From the NCBI RefSeq assembly GCF_000307265.1, contig NZ_DF158896.1, forward strand, positions 816,860 to 880,859: a DNA stretch of 64,000 nt, read 5' to 3'. Origin of the DNA: Oscillibacter ruminantium GH1 (GTDB taxonomy: Bacteria > Bacillota > Clostridia > Oscillospirales > Oscillospiraceae). The position numbers and the translations under genes are program-made. Within the stretch, counting starts at the first letter, position 1; each line of letters starts with the position of its first letter. Of this stretch, positions 17,222 through 25,214 are shown piece after piece. Under the pieces are notes generated by a model. That model worked only from the letters and a program-made list of their open reading frames with translations, had not been told where the DNA came from and searched no databases.

Positions 17222-18784
17222 ATGGGAAAGTATCTGATGGCTGTGGATGCGGGCACAGGCAGCGTCCGTGCGGTGATCTTTGATCTGGACGGCGGCCAGA
17301 TCGGCTGCGTGCAGCAGGAGTGGACCCACGCGGAGGACCCCCGGTGGCCCGGCAGCATGGATTTTGACTGGACACACAACTGGGCCTTGGCCAGCGGATG
17401 CGTTCGGGGAGTTCTTGCGCAGACGGGGATTGCTCCAGAGGAGATTGCCGCCGTTTCCACCACCTGTATGCGGGAGGGCATTTTGCTCTATGACCGGGAC
17501 GGAAAGGAAATCTGGGCCTGTGCCAATGTGGATGCCCGCAGCAACGACGAGGTGGCCCAGCTCATCCGAACGGACCCGCAGCTGGAGCGGGAAATCTATG
17601 GCAAAAGCGGCCAGACCTATGCACTGGGCGCACTGCCCCGCATTTTATGGGTGAAGAATAAGCTGCCGGAGATTTACGAGAAGACCGCGAAGGTGGGCAT
17701 GTTCAACGACTGGCTGATTTATAAAATGACCGGTGCGATGGCGGTGGAGCCCAGCAACGGAAGCACCACAGGTATGATGGATCTGCGCAGCAGGACTTGG
17801 GACCCGGCAATTGCCCGGCGGTGCGGCCTGCGGTCGGATATTTTCCCGCCGGTGGCGGAGAGCGGAACCGTCCTTGGCCATGTGAACACCAAAGGCGGGG
17901 AAGACACCGGCCTTGCGGTGGGTACGCCTGTGGTCGTTGGCGGCGGAGACTGCCAGCTGGGCGCCATCGGCGTAGGCGCGTGCGGCTCCGGACAGGCGGC
18001 GGTGTTTGGCGGCAGCTTCTGGCAGTATGAATTCAACACCGACAGCGGCGCGACGGACCCCGAGTGCCGGGTGCGGGTGAACTGCCACGCGGTGCCGGGT
18101 CTGTGGCAGTATGAGGCGCTGGCGATCAAGCCGGGACTGGTGATGCGCTGGTTCCGGGACGGCTTTTGCCAGATGGAGAAGGCGGAGGCGGAGCGGACGG
18201 GACGGGATACGTACGATTTGATGAACGAGCAGGCGGAGAAAATTCCCGCCGGAAGTTACGGGATGATGTGCTGCTTCAGCGACGTGATGAATTTCATCAA
18301 CTGGAAGCAGGCCAGCCCCACCTTCACCAACTTTGATCTGGATCCGGAGAAGTTTAGCCGGTATACATTTTATCGGGCAATTCTGGAGAACACGGCGATG
18401 CTGGTGAAAGGGCATATCGACCTTGTGAAAGAGGCCACCGGCAGCGAGCCGGAAGAACTGATTTTTGCGGGCGGCGCGGCAAAGAGCCCCCTGTGGTGCC
18501 AGATTCTGGCGGACGTGACAGGGAAGACCGTTCGCGTACCCGTGGTCAAGGAGGCCACCGCGCTGGGCGCGGCGATTTTGGCGGGCTTTGGCGTGGGGGT
18601 GTACCCCAGCATCGCGGAGGGCGCGCGGCGCACGGTTCGTTGGGACGCAGACTATCAGCCAAACGCCGAGAATCACCGGACATATGAAAAACTGTACGGC
18701 CCGTGGCGGCAGGTGTACGCGGCGCAGCTTGCCCTGTGCGACCGGAAGCTGACACGGAATCTCTGGATTGCGCCCGGCCTTTAA
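17222..18784 (+). CDS. lsrK: Autoinducer-2 kinase LsrK (FGGY family)
   Basis: A 520-residue kinase, close to the 530 of enterobacterial LsrK. The N-terminal phosphate-binding motif is MAVDAGTGSVRAVIFDLDG (about 6-24). The substrate-side segment is STTCMREGILLYD (80-92). The C-terminal FGGY domain has EELIFAGGAAKSPLWCQILAD and VKEATALGAAI. It phosphorylates imported AI-2 (DPD), trapping it and creating the LsrR inducer. Its RBS (GGAGGA) lies just past the lsrR stop. Confidence 0.92.
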   Translation: MGKYLMAVDAGTGSVRAVIFDLDGGQIGCVQQEWTHAEDPRWPGSMDFDWTHNWALASGCVRGVLAQTGIAPEEIAAVSTTCMREGILLYDRDGKEIWACANVDARSNDEVAQLIRTDPQLEREIYGKSGQTYALGALPRILWVKNKLPEIYEKTAKVGMFNDWLIYKMTGAMAVEPSNGSTTGMMDLRSRTWDPAIARRCGLRSDIFPPVAESGTVLGHVNTKGGEDTGLAVGTPVVVGGGDCQLGAIGVGACGSGQAAVFGGSFWQYEFNTDSGATDPECRVRVNCHAVPGLWQYEALAIKPGLVMRWFRDGFCQMEKAEAERTGRDTYDLMNEQAEKIPAGSYGMMCCFSDVMNFINWKQASPTFTNFDLDPEKFSRYTFYRAILENTAMLVKGHIDLVKEATGSEPEELIFAGGAAKSPLWCQILADVTGKTVRVPVVKEATALGAAILAGFGVGVYPSIAEGARRTVRWDADYQPNAENHRTYEKLYGPWRQVYAAQLALCDRKLTRNLWIAPGL

Positions 18785-18819
18785 ACCGGGGGACTTATAT
18801 TTGGGAGGAATTGTTTATC

Positions 18820-19170
18820 ATGTTTGTAATCAACGAGAGTGAACGGGAATACCGCTTTGGAGACAGCGGCCCGAAATATCTCATGAAGGGGCCTCGCATG
18901 AATTTTGCACTGGTGCAGTTCATGCCCGGTCAGAGCTTTGACGCCCATTACCACAATGTAATGGAAGAGGACTTCTTCATTTTGGAGGGGAAGGTAGACG
19001 TGATCGTGGACGGAAAGGTGAACACGCTGTCTGCCGGAGATTTGATCCACATCGAGCCGGGTGAGGTCCACTTTGTGAACAATCCCTATGATGTCAAGGT
19101 CAAGATGGTTTCCACGTTGGCGCCGTATCAGGAAGTGGACAAGGTGACGGTGGAGAACCCCGTCTATTGA
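18820..19170 (+). CDS. Small cupin-domain protein linked to lsrK
   Basis: A 116-residue single-cupin protein. Cupin motif 1 carries the metal ligands in FDAHYHNVMEEDFFILEG (His46, His48, Glu52 or Glu53 region). Motif 2 is GDLIHIEPGEVHFVNNP (about 73-89), with a final His. GGGAGG precedes the ATG. It is third in the lsrR-lsrK unit, where no lsrG is present. LsrG isomerises phospho-DPD before LsrF acts and is an unrelated ferredoxin-like fold. The cupin could supply an isomerase or metal-dependent step on the same sugar phosphate; that is inference from position only. Confidence 0.8.
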   Translation: MFVINESEREYRFGDSGPKYLMKGPRMNFALVQFMPGQSFDAHYHNVMEEDFFILEGKVDVIVDGKVNTLSAGDLIHIEPGEVHFVNNPYDVKVKMVSTLAPYQEVDKVTVENPVY

Positions 19171-19210
19171 CGCACCTCTGACACGGATTGCCAAAAGCCC
19201 CTGCGTGTGA

Positions 19211-19245
19211 AAAATCCTCCGGCGTCTTAGACGCCGGGGGATTTT
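19211..19245 (+). terminator. Terminator of lsrR-lsrK-cupin
   Basis: A 16-nt near-perfect stem (19211-19226 with 19230-19245, one G-T pair) with a three-base loop, ending in TTTT. Confidence 0.85.
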
Positions 19246-19331
19246 GTGGCTTCATGGTAAGTTGTGAAAAGAAGATTTATCCTATATAATAAATATTTAT
19301 TAAACAACAGTTTTTTAGTCCTGCGACCGGA

Positions 19332-19475
19332 ATGGCTGCGGCCAAACCGAAGCTGATTTTGCGGATTCGGACGGCTTTGCAGGATGCGAATCCGCCTGAT
19401 CGGGACAGTATGCGGCTGTTGATTTTAAAAGATGTTGCTGCAACTATGCAGCAGATAGAAGGAAATAAGCTATGA
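19332..19475 (+). CDS. Possible small ORF or 5'-truncated gene end
   Basis: A frame of 47 codons beginning MAAAKPKLILRI and ending MQQIEGNKL, whose stop overlaps the start of the downstream hydrolase gene as ATGA. Composition looks coding (helical, charged, acceptable codon use), and such overlap is typical of real gene pairs. There is no clear RBS before the ATG, and the frame stays open upstream into an AT-rich stretch, so it may be the tail of a gene whose 5' part was lost. No function can be assigned. Confidence 0.35.
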   Translation: MAAAKPKLILRIRTALQDANPPDRDSMRLLILKDVAATMQQIEGNKL

Positions 19476-20164
19476 AGCAGAGAAATCTTCAAATCAATCA
19501 AATCCCTTCCGTTTTATACGGTGAGGATTCAGAACGCGTTTGGCTGTTCATCCATGGGAAATGCGGCTGCAAGGAAGAGGGCGCGGCGTTTGCGGAAGTG
19601 GCCTGCCCCAAAGGATGGCAGGTGTTGGCCATTGATCTGCCTGAACACGGTGAGCGGAAGGGCGAAACCGGATTTGACCCATGGCACGTTGTGCCGGAGC
19701 TGCGGGGAGTCATGGAGAATCTGCGCCAACGCGGGGAGTGTGTCCGTCTGCGGGCCAACAGCATCGGCGCATGGTTTTCTATGCTGGCTTTTGCCGATAT
19801 GCCGCCGGAAAAGGCGCTGTTCGTCTCCCCGGTGCTGGACATGGAAAAGCTGATCCGCAGTATGATGCTCTGGGCCGGTGTGGATGAAGAGCGGCTGGAA
19901 CGGGAGGGCGAGATTCCAACCAACTTTGGCGAAACGCTTTCTTGGCGCTATCTTCAATACGCAAAAACGCACCCCATTCTACAATGGGGTGCGGAGACGG
20001 CAATCTTATATGCGGGTCAGGACAATTTGACAACCCGGAACACGGTGGATGCTTTTGTCCGCCGCTTTGACTGCGGGCTTGCCGTCATGGAAAACGGCGA
20101 GCATTGGTTCCATACACCGGAACAGCTTGCTGTGCTGAGAAGCTGGGAGGAAAGCCTCATCTGA
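19472..20164 (+). CDS. Alpha/beta-hydrolase family protein
   Basis: A 230-residue cytoplasmic hydrolase. The oxyanion region is VWLFIHGKCG (about 23-32). The nucleophile elbow is ANSIGAWFS (about 94-102), with Ser where GxSxG esterases have theirs, although the first Gly is Asn. The likely acid is the Asp of AGQDNLT (about 186), and the likely catalytic His is in NGEHWFH (about 211). All three triad members are therefore present in order. GGAA precedes the start. The substrate is unknown. Monocistronic or coupled to the short frame before it; a terminator follows. Confidence 0.8.
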   Translation: MKQRNLQINQIPSVLYGEDSERVWLFIHGKCGCKEEGAAFAEVACPKGWQVLAIDLPEHGERKGETGFDPWHVVPELRGVMENLRQRGECVRLRANSIGAWFSMLAFADMPPEKALFVSPVLDMEKLIRSMMLWAGVDEERLEREGEIPTNFGETLSWRYLQYAKTHPILQWGAETAILYAGQDNLTTRNTVDAFVRRFDCGLAVMENGEHWFHTPEQLAVLRSWEESLI

Positions 20165-20176
20165 TCCAAGAAACAA

Positions 20177-20203
20177 AAAGGGCGGCGTTAAGCCGCCCTT
20201 TCC
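20177..20203 (+). terminator. Bidirectional terminator between the hydrolase gene and bioA
   Basis: A 10-bp stem centred on GGGCGGC/GCCGCCC, flanked by A-run on the left and TTTCCTT on the right. It can serve both convergent genes. Confidence 0.8.
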
Positions 20204-20243
20204 TTATATAAAACCATGTGAAGATGGGGTGCGCTGCGGAGTG

Positions 20244-21446
20244 TCAGCGCCGGAACCAATCCTTCATCACCTGCAATACCTGCACCAATTCGTCCTCTTC
20301 CATGACGTAGGGCACCATGGTATACAGATAGCGCAGGAACGGACGGAGAAAAACGCCCCGCTCATAGGCAAACTCTTTGAAGCCCTCCAGCGTTTTTTCG
20401 TCCAGTACCTCGATGCAGGAGCAACCGCCCATGATGCGCACCTCTTTGATGCGGGGATCGGTGAAGCCGATCAATTCCCGGCGGGTGACGGACTCAATCT
20501 TTTTGATTTTTTCCAGATAGTTTTGATCTTCAAAAAGGGCGATGGATTTCAGCGCGACGCTGCATGCCAGCGCATTGCCCATAAACGTCGGCCCGTGCAT
20601 CAGCGCGTGGGCGGGGTCGTCGCTGTAAAAGCCCTGATATACCTTTTCGTTAGCGACGGTCACCGCGTGCCCGATGTATCCGCCGGTCAAAGCCTTGCCC
20701 AGCACCAGAATGTCCGGCAGCACCAAATCGGCCACAAAACGATTCCCGGTTCGCCCAAAGCCGGTGGCGACCTCGTCAAAAATCAGTAAAACGCCGTATT
20801 GATCGCACAGCTGCCGCGCTCGCTTCAGGAAGGAGACGTCGTACATCCGCATCCCGCCCGCACCTTGCAGCAGCGGCTCCACGATCATGCAGTTGAGTTG
20901 ATCGTGGTACGCGGCAAACGCCTGCTCCAACACGTCGATTTCCGTGGGGATGTGAACGACATACTTGCTTTTTCCGTATGCGTTGAGAACAAAATGATAA
21001 TCCTCGTCGTCGCCCACCTCCATGGTTTTAAAGGTGTCGCCGTGATAGGCGTGTTCCAGAGCCAGAACCATCGTGCGCTGAGTGTCGCCCTGATTCATAA
21101 AGTATTGCAGCGCCATTTTCAAGGCAACCTCCACCGCAACGCTGCCGGAGTCGGAGAAGAAGCAGTGATTCAGATCGCCCGGAAGCCATTCCTGCAGCTT
21201 TGCGCTCAGGCGCTCGGCAGGCTCGTGGGTCAGGCCGCCCAGCATCACATGGGCGAAGCTGTCCAACTGTGTGCGGATCGCGTTGTCCAGCACCGGATTG
21301 TGATATCCGTGGATGGTACTCCACCAAGAGGATACGGCGTCGATCAGCCGGGAGCCGTCCTCGGGATAAAGATATACGCCCTCGGCGCGCCGAATTTTGA
21401 TAGGCGGCTGCATGGTTTTCATTTGTTGATAAGGATACCAGATCAT
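20244..21446 (-). CDS. bioA: Adenosylmethionine-8-amino-7-oxononanoate aminotransferase
   Basis: A 400-residue PLP enzyme of biotin synthesis that converts KAPA to DAPA using S-adenosylmethionine. Typical BioA features: MIWYPYQQM at the N-terminus, the AVSSWW...GY stretch, SDSGSVAVEVALKMA, LIFDEVATGFGRTG with the PLP Asp, and ILVLGKALTGGY containing the Schiff-base Lys. I use the ATG at 21446 (GAAAGGGG upstream) rather than the one seven codons earlier. Last gene of bioYBDA; 13 bp from bioD. Confidence 0.95.
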   Translation of the reverse strand: MIWYPYQQMKTMQPPIKIRRAEGVYLYPEDGSRLIDAVSSWWSTIHGYHNPVLDNAIRTQLDSFAHVMLGGLTHEPAERLSAKLQEWLPGDLNHCFFSDSGSVAVEVALKMALQYFMNQGDTQRTMVLALEHAYHGDTFKTMEVGDDEDYHFVLNAYGKSKYVVHIPTEIDVLEQAFAAYHDQLNCMIVEPLLQGAGGMRMYDVSFLKRARQLCDQYGVLLIFDEVATGFGRTGNRFVADLVLPDILVLGKALTGGYIGHAVTVANEKVYQGFYSDDPAHALMHGPTFMGNALACSVALKSIALFEDQNYLEKIKKIESVTRRELIGFTDPRIKEVRIMGGCSCIEVLDEKTLEGFKEFAYERGVFLRPFLRYLYTMVPYVMEEDELVQVLQVMKDWFRR

Positions 21447-21459
21447 GCTGTTTCCCCTT

Positions 21460-22143
21460 TCATTCAAACAGGGAAGTCAAGGCGTCGGCGGAGATGTGCA
21501 GGTTCGTATCGCCGTCTTCGATGCAGGCGGTCACCTTGACTCCGGTCATGTATTCGCACATTTTGAGATTGTCCTCTTCCATCACGTCTCCCGGATGGAA
21601 ATGGTTGAAGAAAATGCCTTTGATGGGAATGTGCTTTTTCCGCATATAAAACGCGGTGAGCGCAACGTCGTTGATGGTTCCTAATCCTGCATCTGCAACA
21701 ATCAGACAGGGGAGCGCCAGTTCGCGGACAACGTCCTCAAGCTGCAATTTTTCCCCGTCAAAGCAGAGGGGACACAGGATTCCGCCGCTGCCCTCCACGA
21801 CCACATAGTCGTGCGCCGCGGATACCGCCTCAAAGGCGGATTTTACCACGTCCATCCGAACTGGATGACCCTCCAGCCGCGAGGCCAGATGGGGCGAGAC
21901 TGCCGTTTCGTAGACGTAGGGGCACATGGATTCCGTTGCCTGCGGGATTCCGGACACACCTTTCACATAGGCCGCGTCGCCGGGAATCAAACGCCCGTCT
22001 TCGCCGCGGGCATTGCCGCTCATGGCGGCTTTAAAATAGGCGGCGTTTTTACCGCTGTCGTGCAGCGCTTTTACGATTAGACCGGAGACAAAGGTCTTGC
22101 CTACGTCCGTTCCCGTGCCGGTGATAAAAAGATGTTTACTCAT
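21460..22143 (-). CDS. bioD: Dethiobiotin synthetase
   Basis: A 227-residue ATP-dependent carboxylase that closes the ureido ring of dethiobiotin from DAPA and CO2. The P-loop GTGTDVGKT is at residues 8-16, and VVEGSGGILCPL matches the family active-site loop. The start overlaps the bioB end by eight bases, with the RBS inside bioB. Length is typical. It sits between bioB and bioA. Confidence 0.95.
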   Translation of the reverse strand: MSKHLFITGTGTDVGKTFVSGLIVKALHDSGKNAAYFKAAMSGNARGEDGRLIPGDAAYVKGVSGIPQATESMCPYVYETAVSPHLASRLEGHPVRMDVVKSAFEAVSAAHDYVVVEGSGGILCPLCFDGEKLQLEDVVRELALPCLIVADAGLGTINDVALTAFYMRKKHIPIKGIFFNHFHPGDVMEEDNLKMCEYMTGVKVTACIEDGDTNLHISADALTSLFE

Positions 22144-23107
22144 TCCAAAGCCTCGCCTGATACCCCAGCCGGTCAAGCAGCTGCAAGTCCGTTTCCACGG
22201 TGATTCCCGCAGTGGTGAGCATGTCGCCGGAGATGGCGGCATTGGCGCCGGAGCGGAAACAACCCTCGCCCTTGTCCACGATCAGACCCCGTCCGCCTGC
22301 AAGACGGATGGAGGTGTTGGGCAGAATGAAGCGGTAAATGGCCACGATGCGCCGCTTTTCCTCGTCGGAAAGCGGAGCGTTATCCGCAAAGGGCGTTCCG
22401 GGAATGGGGTTCAAAAAGTTGATGGGGATGGATTTGACGCCCAATTCCCGCAGTGTCAGCGCCATGTCGATTCGATCCTCCATGCTTTCGCCAAGACCCA
22501 TGATTCCGCCGCTGCAAATGGAGAGGCCCGCGCGGCGTGCGGCTTGCAGCGTCTCAATTTTTTCGTCATAGGTATGGGTGGTGCAGACGGTGGGGAAGTA
22601 GCTTCGGGAGGACTCCAGATTGCAGTGGACGCGGCTGGCACCGGCGGCTTTGACCTTTCGAAACGCCGCTTCATCCAGCAATCCAAAGGAGACGCAGACC
22701 TCAATATCTGTGGACGTTTTGATGGCACGAATGCTTTCGCATACCTGCGATATGTCCGCGTCACCCAGCTTTCGACCGGAGGTGACGATGGAATAGCGCA
22801 GAACGCCTTGCTCCGCATGGTGCTTGGCCTGGCGCACGATCTCGTCCGTACCCAGCAGGGAATACTCCTCCACATGGGTCTGGTAGTGGGCGGACTGGGC
22901 GCAATATTTGCAGTCCTCGGAACACCGCCCGCTCTTTCCGTTGACAATGGTGCAAAGATCAAATCCGTTTCCGCAAAAATGCGCCCGGATTTCGTCCGCC
23001 GCCGAGCAAAGCTCGTCAAGCGGAGCCTGACAGAGCGTGAGAATGCTCTCCCGGTTCAGCAATTCTCTCGACAGAACGCGGTTTTTCAGTTCGGATGTAA
23101 CATTCAT
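22136..23107 (-). CDS. bioB: Biotin synthase
   Basis: A 323-residue radical SAM enzyme that inserts sulfur into dethiobiotin. The cluster motif is CSEDCKYCAQS (about 62-72). Further family blocks are CSGGIMGLGES and NFLNPIPGTPF. The start (ATG at 23107) overlaps the bioY stop (ATGA); a longer upstream frame overlaps bioY and is not real. Having bioY first in the operon couples uptake and synthesis. Confidence 0.95.
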   Translation of the reverse strand: MNVTSELKNRVLSRELLNRESILTLCQAPLDELCSAADEIRAHFCGNGFDLCTIVNGKSGRCSEDCKYCAQSAHYQTHVEEYSLLGTDEIVRQAKHHAEQGVLRYSIVTSGRKLGDADISQVCESIRAIKTSTDIEVCVSFGLLDEAAFRKVKAAGASRVHCNLESSRSYFPTVCTTHTYDEKIETLQAARRAGLSICSGGIMGLGESMEDRIDMALTLRELGVKSIPINFLNPIPGTPFADNAPLSDEEKRRIVAIYRFILPNTSIRLAGGRGLIVDKGEGCFRSGANAAISGDMLTTAGITVETDLQLLDRLGYQARLWNE

Positions 23108-23658
23108 GATACTGCGCTTCCTTTCTTCAAAACGGGAAGCAGGCGTGTTCCAAGAATCGCGGCGACCCCGCAGAGGACGAGATCTCCGGGAACCGCCAGC
23201 AAGAAGCAATACAGAAACAGCGTCCAAAAGCCGATTCCCGTGCCGATGTAAAATTGATAGATCAGCCAGTAGTAGACCATGCCGAAGGCATACACGATCA
23301 AAAGACCCATAAAGTTCGCGATGGCCAGACGCTTTACGGTGGGACAGGAGCCCCGGCTCGCAAGGGTGCCGGTCACATAGGTACCCACGGCAAAGCCGAT
23401 CAGATAGCCGAAGGTGGGCTGCAGGACATAAGCGGGGCCACCGCCCCCGGCAAAAATGGGGAGTCCCATCAGGCCAAGCGCAATGTAGCACAGCACGCTC
23501 AGTCCGCCCAGCTTTGCTCCCAGAAGGATTCCGGCGAGGCTTGTAAAAAGGAATTGCAGGGTAAAGGGCACCACGGGGACGGGGATTCGAATGAAAGCAC
23601 CGGCGGCGATCAACGCCGCAAACAGGCTCACCAGTACCAGATCTTTTGTCTTGCTCAT
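23104..23658 (-). CDS. bioY: Biotin ECF transporter substrate-binding subunit BioY
   Basis: A 184-residue membrane protein with about six helices. The IPVPVVPFTLQFLFTSLAG block (about 24-42) and GGPAYVLQPTFGYLIGF are the BioY biotin-binding signature. It acts with the energy-coupling module EcfAA'T encoded elsewhere. The ATG at 23658 is chosen; a GTG three codons earlier is an alternative, since spacing to GGAG is not ideal for either. First gene of the operon behind a BirA operator. Confidence 0.93.
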   Translation of the reverse strand: MSKTKDLVLVSLFAALIAAGAFIRIPVPVVPFTLQFLFTSLAGILLGAKLGGLSVLCYIALGLMGLPIFAGGGGPAYVLQPTFGYLIGFAVGTYVTGTLASRGSCPTVKRLAIANFMGLLIVYAFGMVYYWLIYQFYIGTGIGFWTLFLYCFLLAVPGDLVLCGVAAILGTRLLPVLKKGSAVS

Positions 23659-23715
23659 TGTAAACACAACTCCATATTTTAAGTATACAATGAGACTAAC
23701 ACATCATGTTCGATA

Positions 23716-23745
23716 TGTCAACCAATAAAAATAATGTGGTTTACA
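23716..23745 (-). promoter_or_regulatory. BirA operator and promoter of bioYBDA
   Basis: TGTCAACC (23716-23723), 14-nt spacer, GGTTTACA (23738-23745): the dyad recognised by biotin protein ligase BirA in Firmicutes. On the minus strand its inner half contains TTGACA (23721-23716), so BirA binding would cover the -35. The matching -10 (TAGTCT) is weak. Confidence 0.85.
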
Positions 23746-23958
23746 ATTAGAGCCAAATATATGTGACGGCGGATCAAACTGAAAACATGACGGCCCGCCG
23801 CTTCATCTGAACGGGCAGGAAAGCGGCGGGCGCGTTCTGCAATTTTAGCGTGATTTCCAGCCGCTGTTTCGGCGGCGGTCTTCACACGGACGCTGCAGGT
23901 ACAAAGACAATTCACATTTTGAGAAAATGGCGTGATTTTAATTGATGAAATTGCCGCG
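23746..23958. other. Intergenic, no gene seen
   Basis: About 210 bp between the bio operator and the Cys-rich gene. It contains short GC-rich inverted repeats near 23790-23830 that may end the Cys-rich transcript, but no defined terminator was found. Confidence 0.4.
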
Positions 23959-24123
23959 TTACGGTTCCTGCTTGTGCCGCGCTCGTTTGGCTGGGCGGTC
24001 GCATGCAACCGGAATGTGCTTCTCTGTTTGATGATGTGCCCGGCAGGCGGCGCAGTCCCCGTGTCTGGGACACTTCACCCACCTGCATGGGCAATTTGGA
24101 TTCTTTCGCTTTGCATCGTTCAA
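23959..24123 (-). CDS. Cysteine-rich mini-protein, putative metal-binding
   Basis: A 54-residue basic protein with seven cysteines or so in the order CPC-x4-CPRHG-x-C-x2-C-x2-HH and a final Cys near residue 42. This CPC...C.RHG.C..C..HH pattern recurs, from memory, in small uncharacterised Clostridia proteins and looks like a zinc or Fe-S site. Start chosen as TTG at 24123 because GGAGGGG lies five bases upstream; an ATG at 24141 has no RBS. Real coding is supported by the clustered Cys/His and by the RBS. Function unknown. Confidence 0.65.
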   Translation of the reverse strand: MNDAKRKNPNCPCRWVKCPRHGDCAACRAHHQTEKHIPVACDRPAKRARHKQEP

Positions 24124-24141
24124 GAAATCCCCTCCAATCAA

Positions 24142-24345
24142 TCAGCGTGCGCGGCTTTGCCACGAGGAAAGCGGCACACTCAGAATCACTTTACCCACTT
24201 TCTCACGAATTCAGAACCCGCGTTTTCTGGCGCAGGTGCTGTGGTTGGCATAGTTCGGGCTTTTTGCAGACTTTTCTATGGGTATCTCAGGGAAGCCGGT
24301 TTCCGGCGAAGATGCAGGCCCGCAGTGCAGAGGGCCTGCATCAAA
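24142..24345. other. Intergenic with one perfect hairpin
   Basis: No coding signal. A perfect 11-bp inverted repeat lies at 24311-24321 and 24332-24342, beside the GNAT terminator; it may be a second hairpin of a tandem terminator. Confidence 0.4.
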
Positions 24346-24386
24346 AGGAAAAAGGGGCGGTGAGCATTCTTTGCTCACCGCCCCTT
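24346..24386 (-). terminator. Terminator of the GNAT gene
   Basis: A 15-bp perfect stem (24352-24366 with 24372-24386) followed on the minus strand by a T-rich stretch. Confidence 0.9.
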
Positions 24387-24399
24387 ACTGTATTCGGGA

Positions 24400-25023
24400 T
24401 TATATCAGCTGCCCCGGCAGTTTTAACTTTACCTTTGGCGGAAAGTCCGCGTCAAATTTCTCTGCTTCCTTTTCGTCAATAAAGTATCCGTCCGGGTCCT
24501 TGTAAACGCCGGTGATTCCATCCAGAAAACCGTTGTCCAGCTCTTTAATCAAGAAATAGGGGACTTCGTTTTCCCGTGGCTCCGCATAGTAGTGGATGCC
24601 CTTTGTGCTGGCGACCACAAAGCCCGACTTTCCGTAGAATCCAATGTTGCCGGTGATGGCCAGCGCACCCGCGCCCAGTTCCTTGGCTTTTTCCATGGAG
24701 TACCGCAGAAGAATCGTCCCGCAGCCTGTGCGCTGATAGGCGGGCGCAATACTGATGGGGCCAAAGGTCATGATGGGAATCATGCTGCCGTCATCCGCCG
24801 TAATTGCGGAGCGGGCATACATGACATGTCCAATGATCTGCCCGTCCTTTTCCATGACAAGGTCCAGTTCGGGGACGAAATCGGCTCTTGCGCGGTAGCC
24901 GTGCAGGACATAGTGCTCCGTACAGCCCGGACGGTAGACATTCCAGAAAGCCTCCCGGGTCAGGTTTTCCACCTCGCGGTAGTCAGCTTTGGTTTCCAGA
25001 CGAATCAAATAATCGTTTTTCAT
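24400..25023 (-). CDS. GNAT-family N-acetyltransferase
   Basis: A 207-residue acetyl-CoA-dependent acetyltransferase. The GNAT motif A is visible: ISIAPAYQRTGCGTILLRYSMEKAKELG (about 84-111), which contains the Q/RxxGxG/A CoA pyrophosphate loop, preceded by a beta strand with IMTFGPI. N-terminal RLETKADYREVENLTREAFW is typical of YhbS-like members. The ATG at 25023 has AAGGAGG nine bases upstream. That RBS is buried in a predicted hairpin preceded by an 11-codon leader frame, so translation may be inducible. The acceptor substrate is unknown. Confidence 0.85.
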   Translation of the reverse strand: MKNDYLIRLETKADYREVENLTREAFWNVYRPGCTEHYVLHGYRARADFVPELDLVMEKDGQIIGHVMYARSAITADDGSMIPIMTFGPISIAPAYQRTGCGTILLRYSMEKAKELGAGALAITGNIGFYGKSGFVVASTKGIHYYAEPRENEVPYFLIKELDNGFLDGITGVYKDPDGYFIDEKEAEKFDADFPPKVKLKLPGQLI

Positions 25024-25032
25024 GCGTAAAAT

Positions 25033-25114
25033 CCTCCTTAAATTGTTGGCTGTCAATTTAGGGGAGGCTTGACGAGATTGTTTTCAGCAAACCTCCCGGT
25101 CAGCCCACAATCTC
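25033..25114 (-). promoter_or_regulatory. Translational attenuator of the GNAT gene
   Basis: Three pairings compete. (1) GAGATTGT (25114-25107) with ACAATCTC (25081-25074). (2) GGGAGGTTTG (25097-25088) with CAAGCCTCCC (25071-25062), one G-U pair. (3) 25067-25054 with 25045-25033, about 12 bp with a bulge, which hides the AAGGAGG of the gene. Pairing 2 uses the bases that pairing 3 needs, so forming 2 frees the RBS. Pairing 1 overlaps the leader peptide codons. Confidence 0.65.
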
Positions 25115-25135
25115 CAAGGCGTTGTTCTTCTTCAA
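25100..25135 (-). CDS. 11-codon leader peptide upstream of the GNAT gene
   Basis: TTG start at 25135, sequence MKKNNALEIVG, stop at 25100. AAGGAG (25149-25144) is eight bases upstream. The last codons overlap the first arm of hairpin 1 of the attenuator, so a ribosome stalled there would open that hairpin. This resembles the organisation of erm and cat leader peptides; the inducing condition is unknown. Confidence 0.5.
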   Translation of the reverse strand: MKKNNALEIVG

Positions 25136-25214
25136 ACAGCAATCTCCTTAAATAAATGAAATCGGCCCATGGCCGGATGGAGTACAAACGCGGCGTTAAC
25201 CGCGCTGCGGCTTA

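Noticed and set aside
23932..24363. 143-codon plus-strand frame across the bio/GNAT gap
   Set aside because: Runs antisense to the Cys-rich gene and through the GNAT terminator, with no RBS and odd composition.
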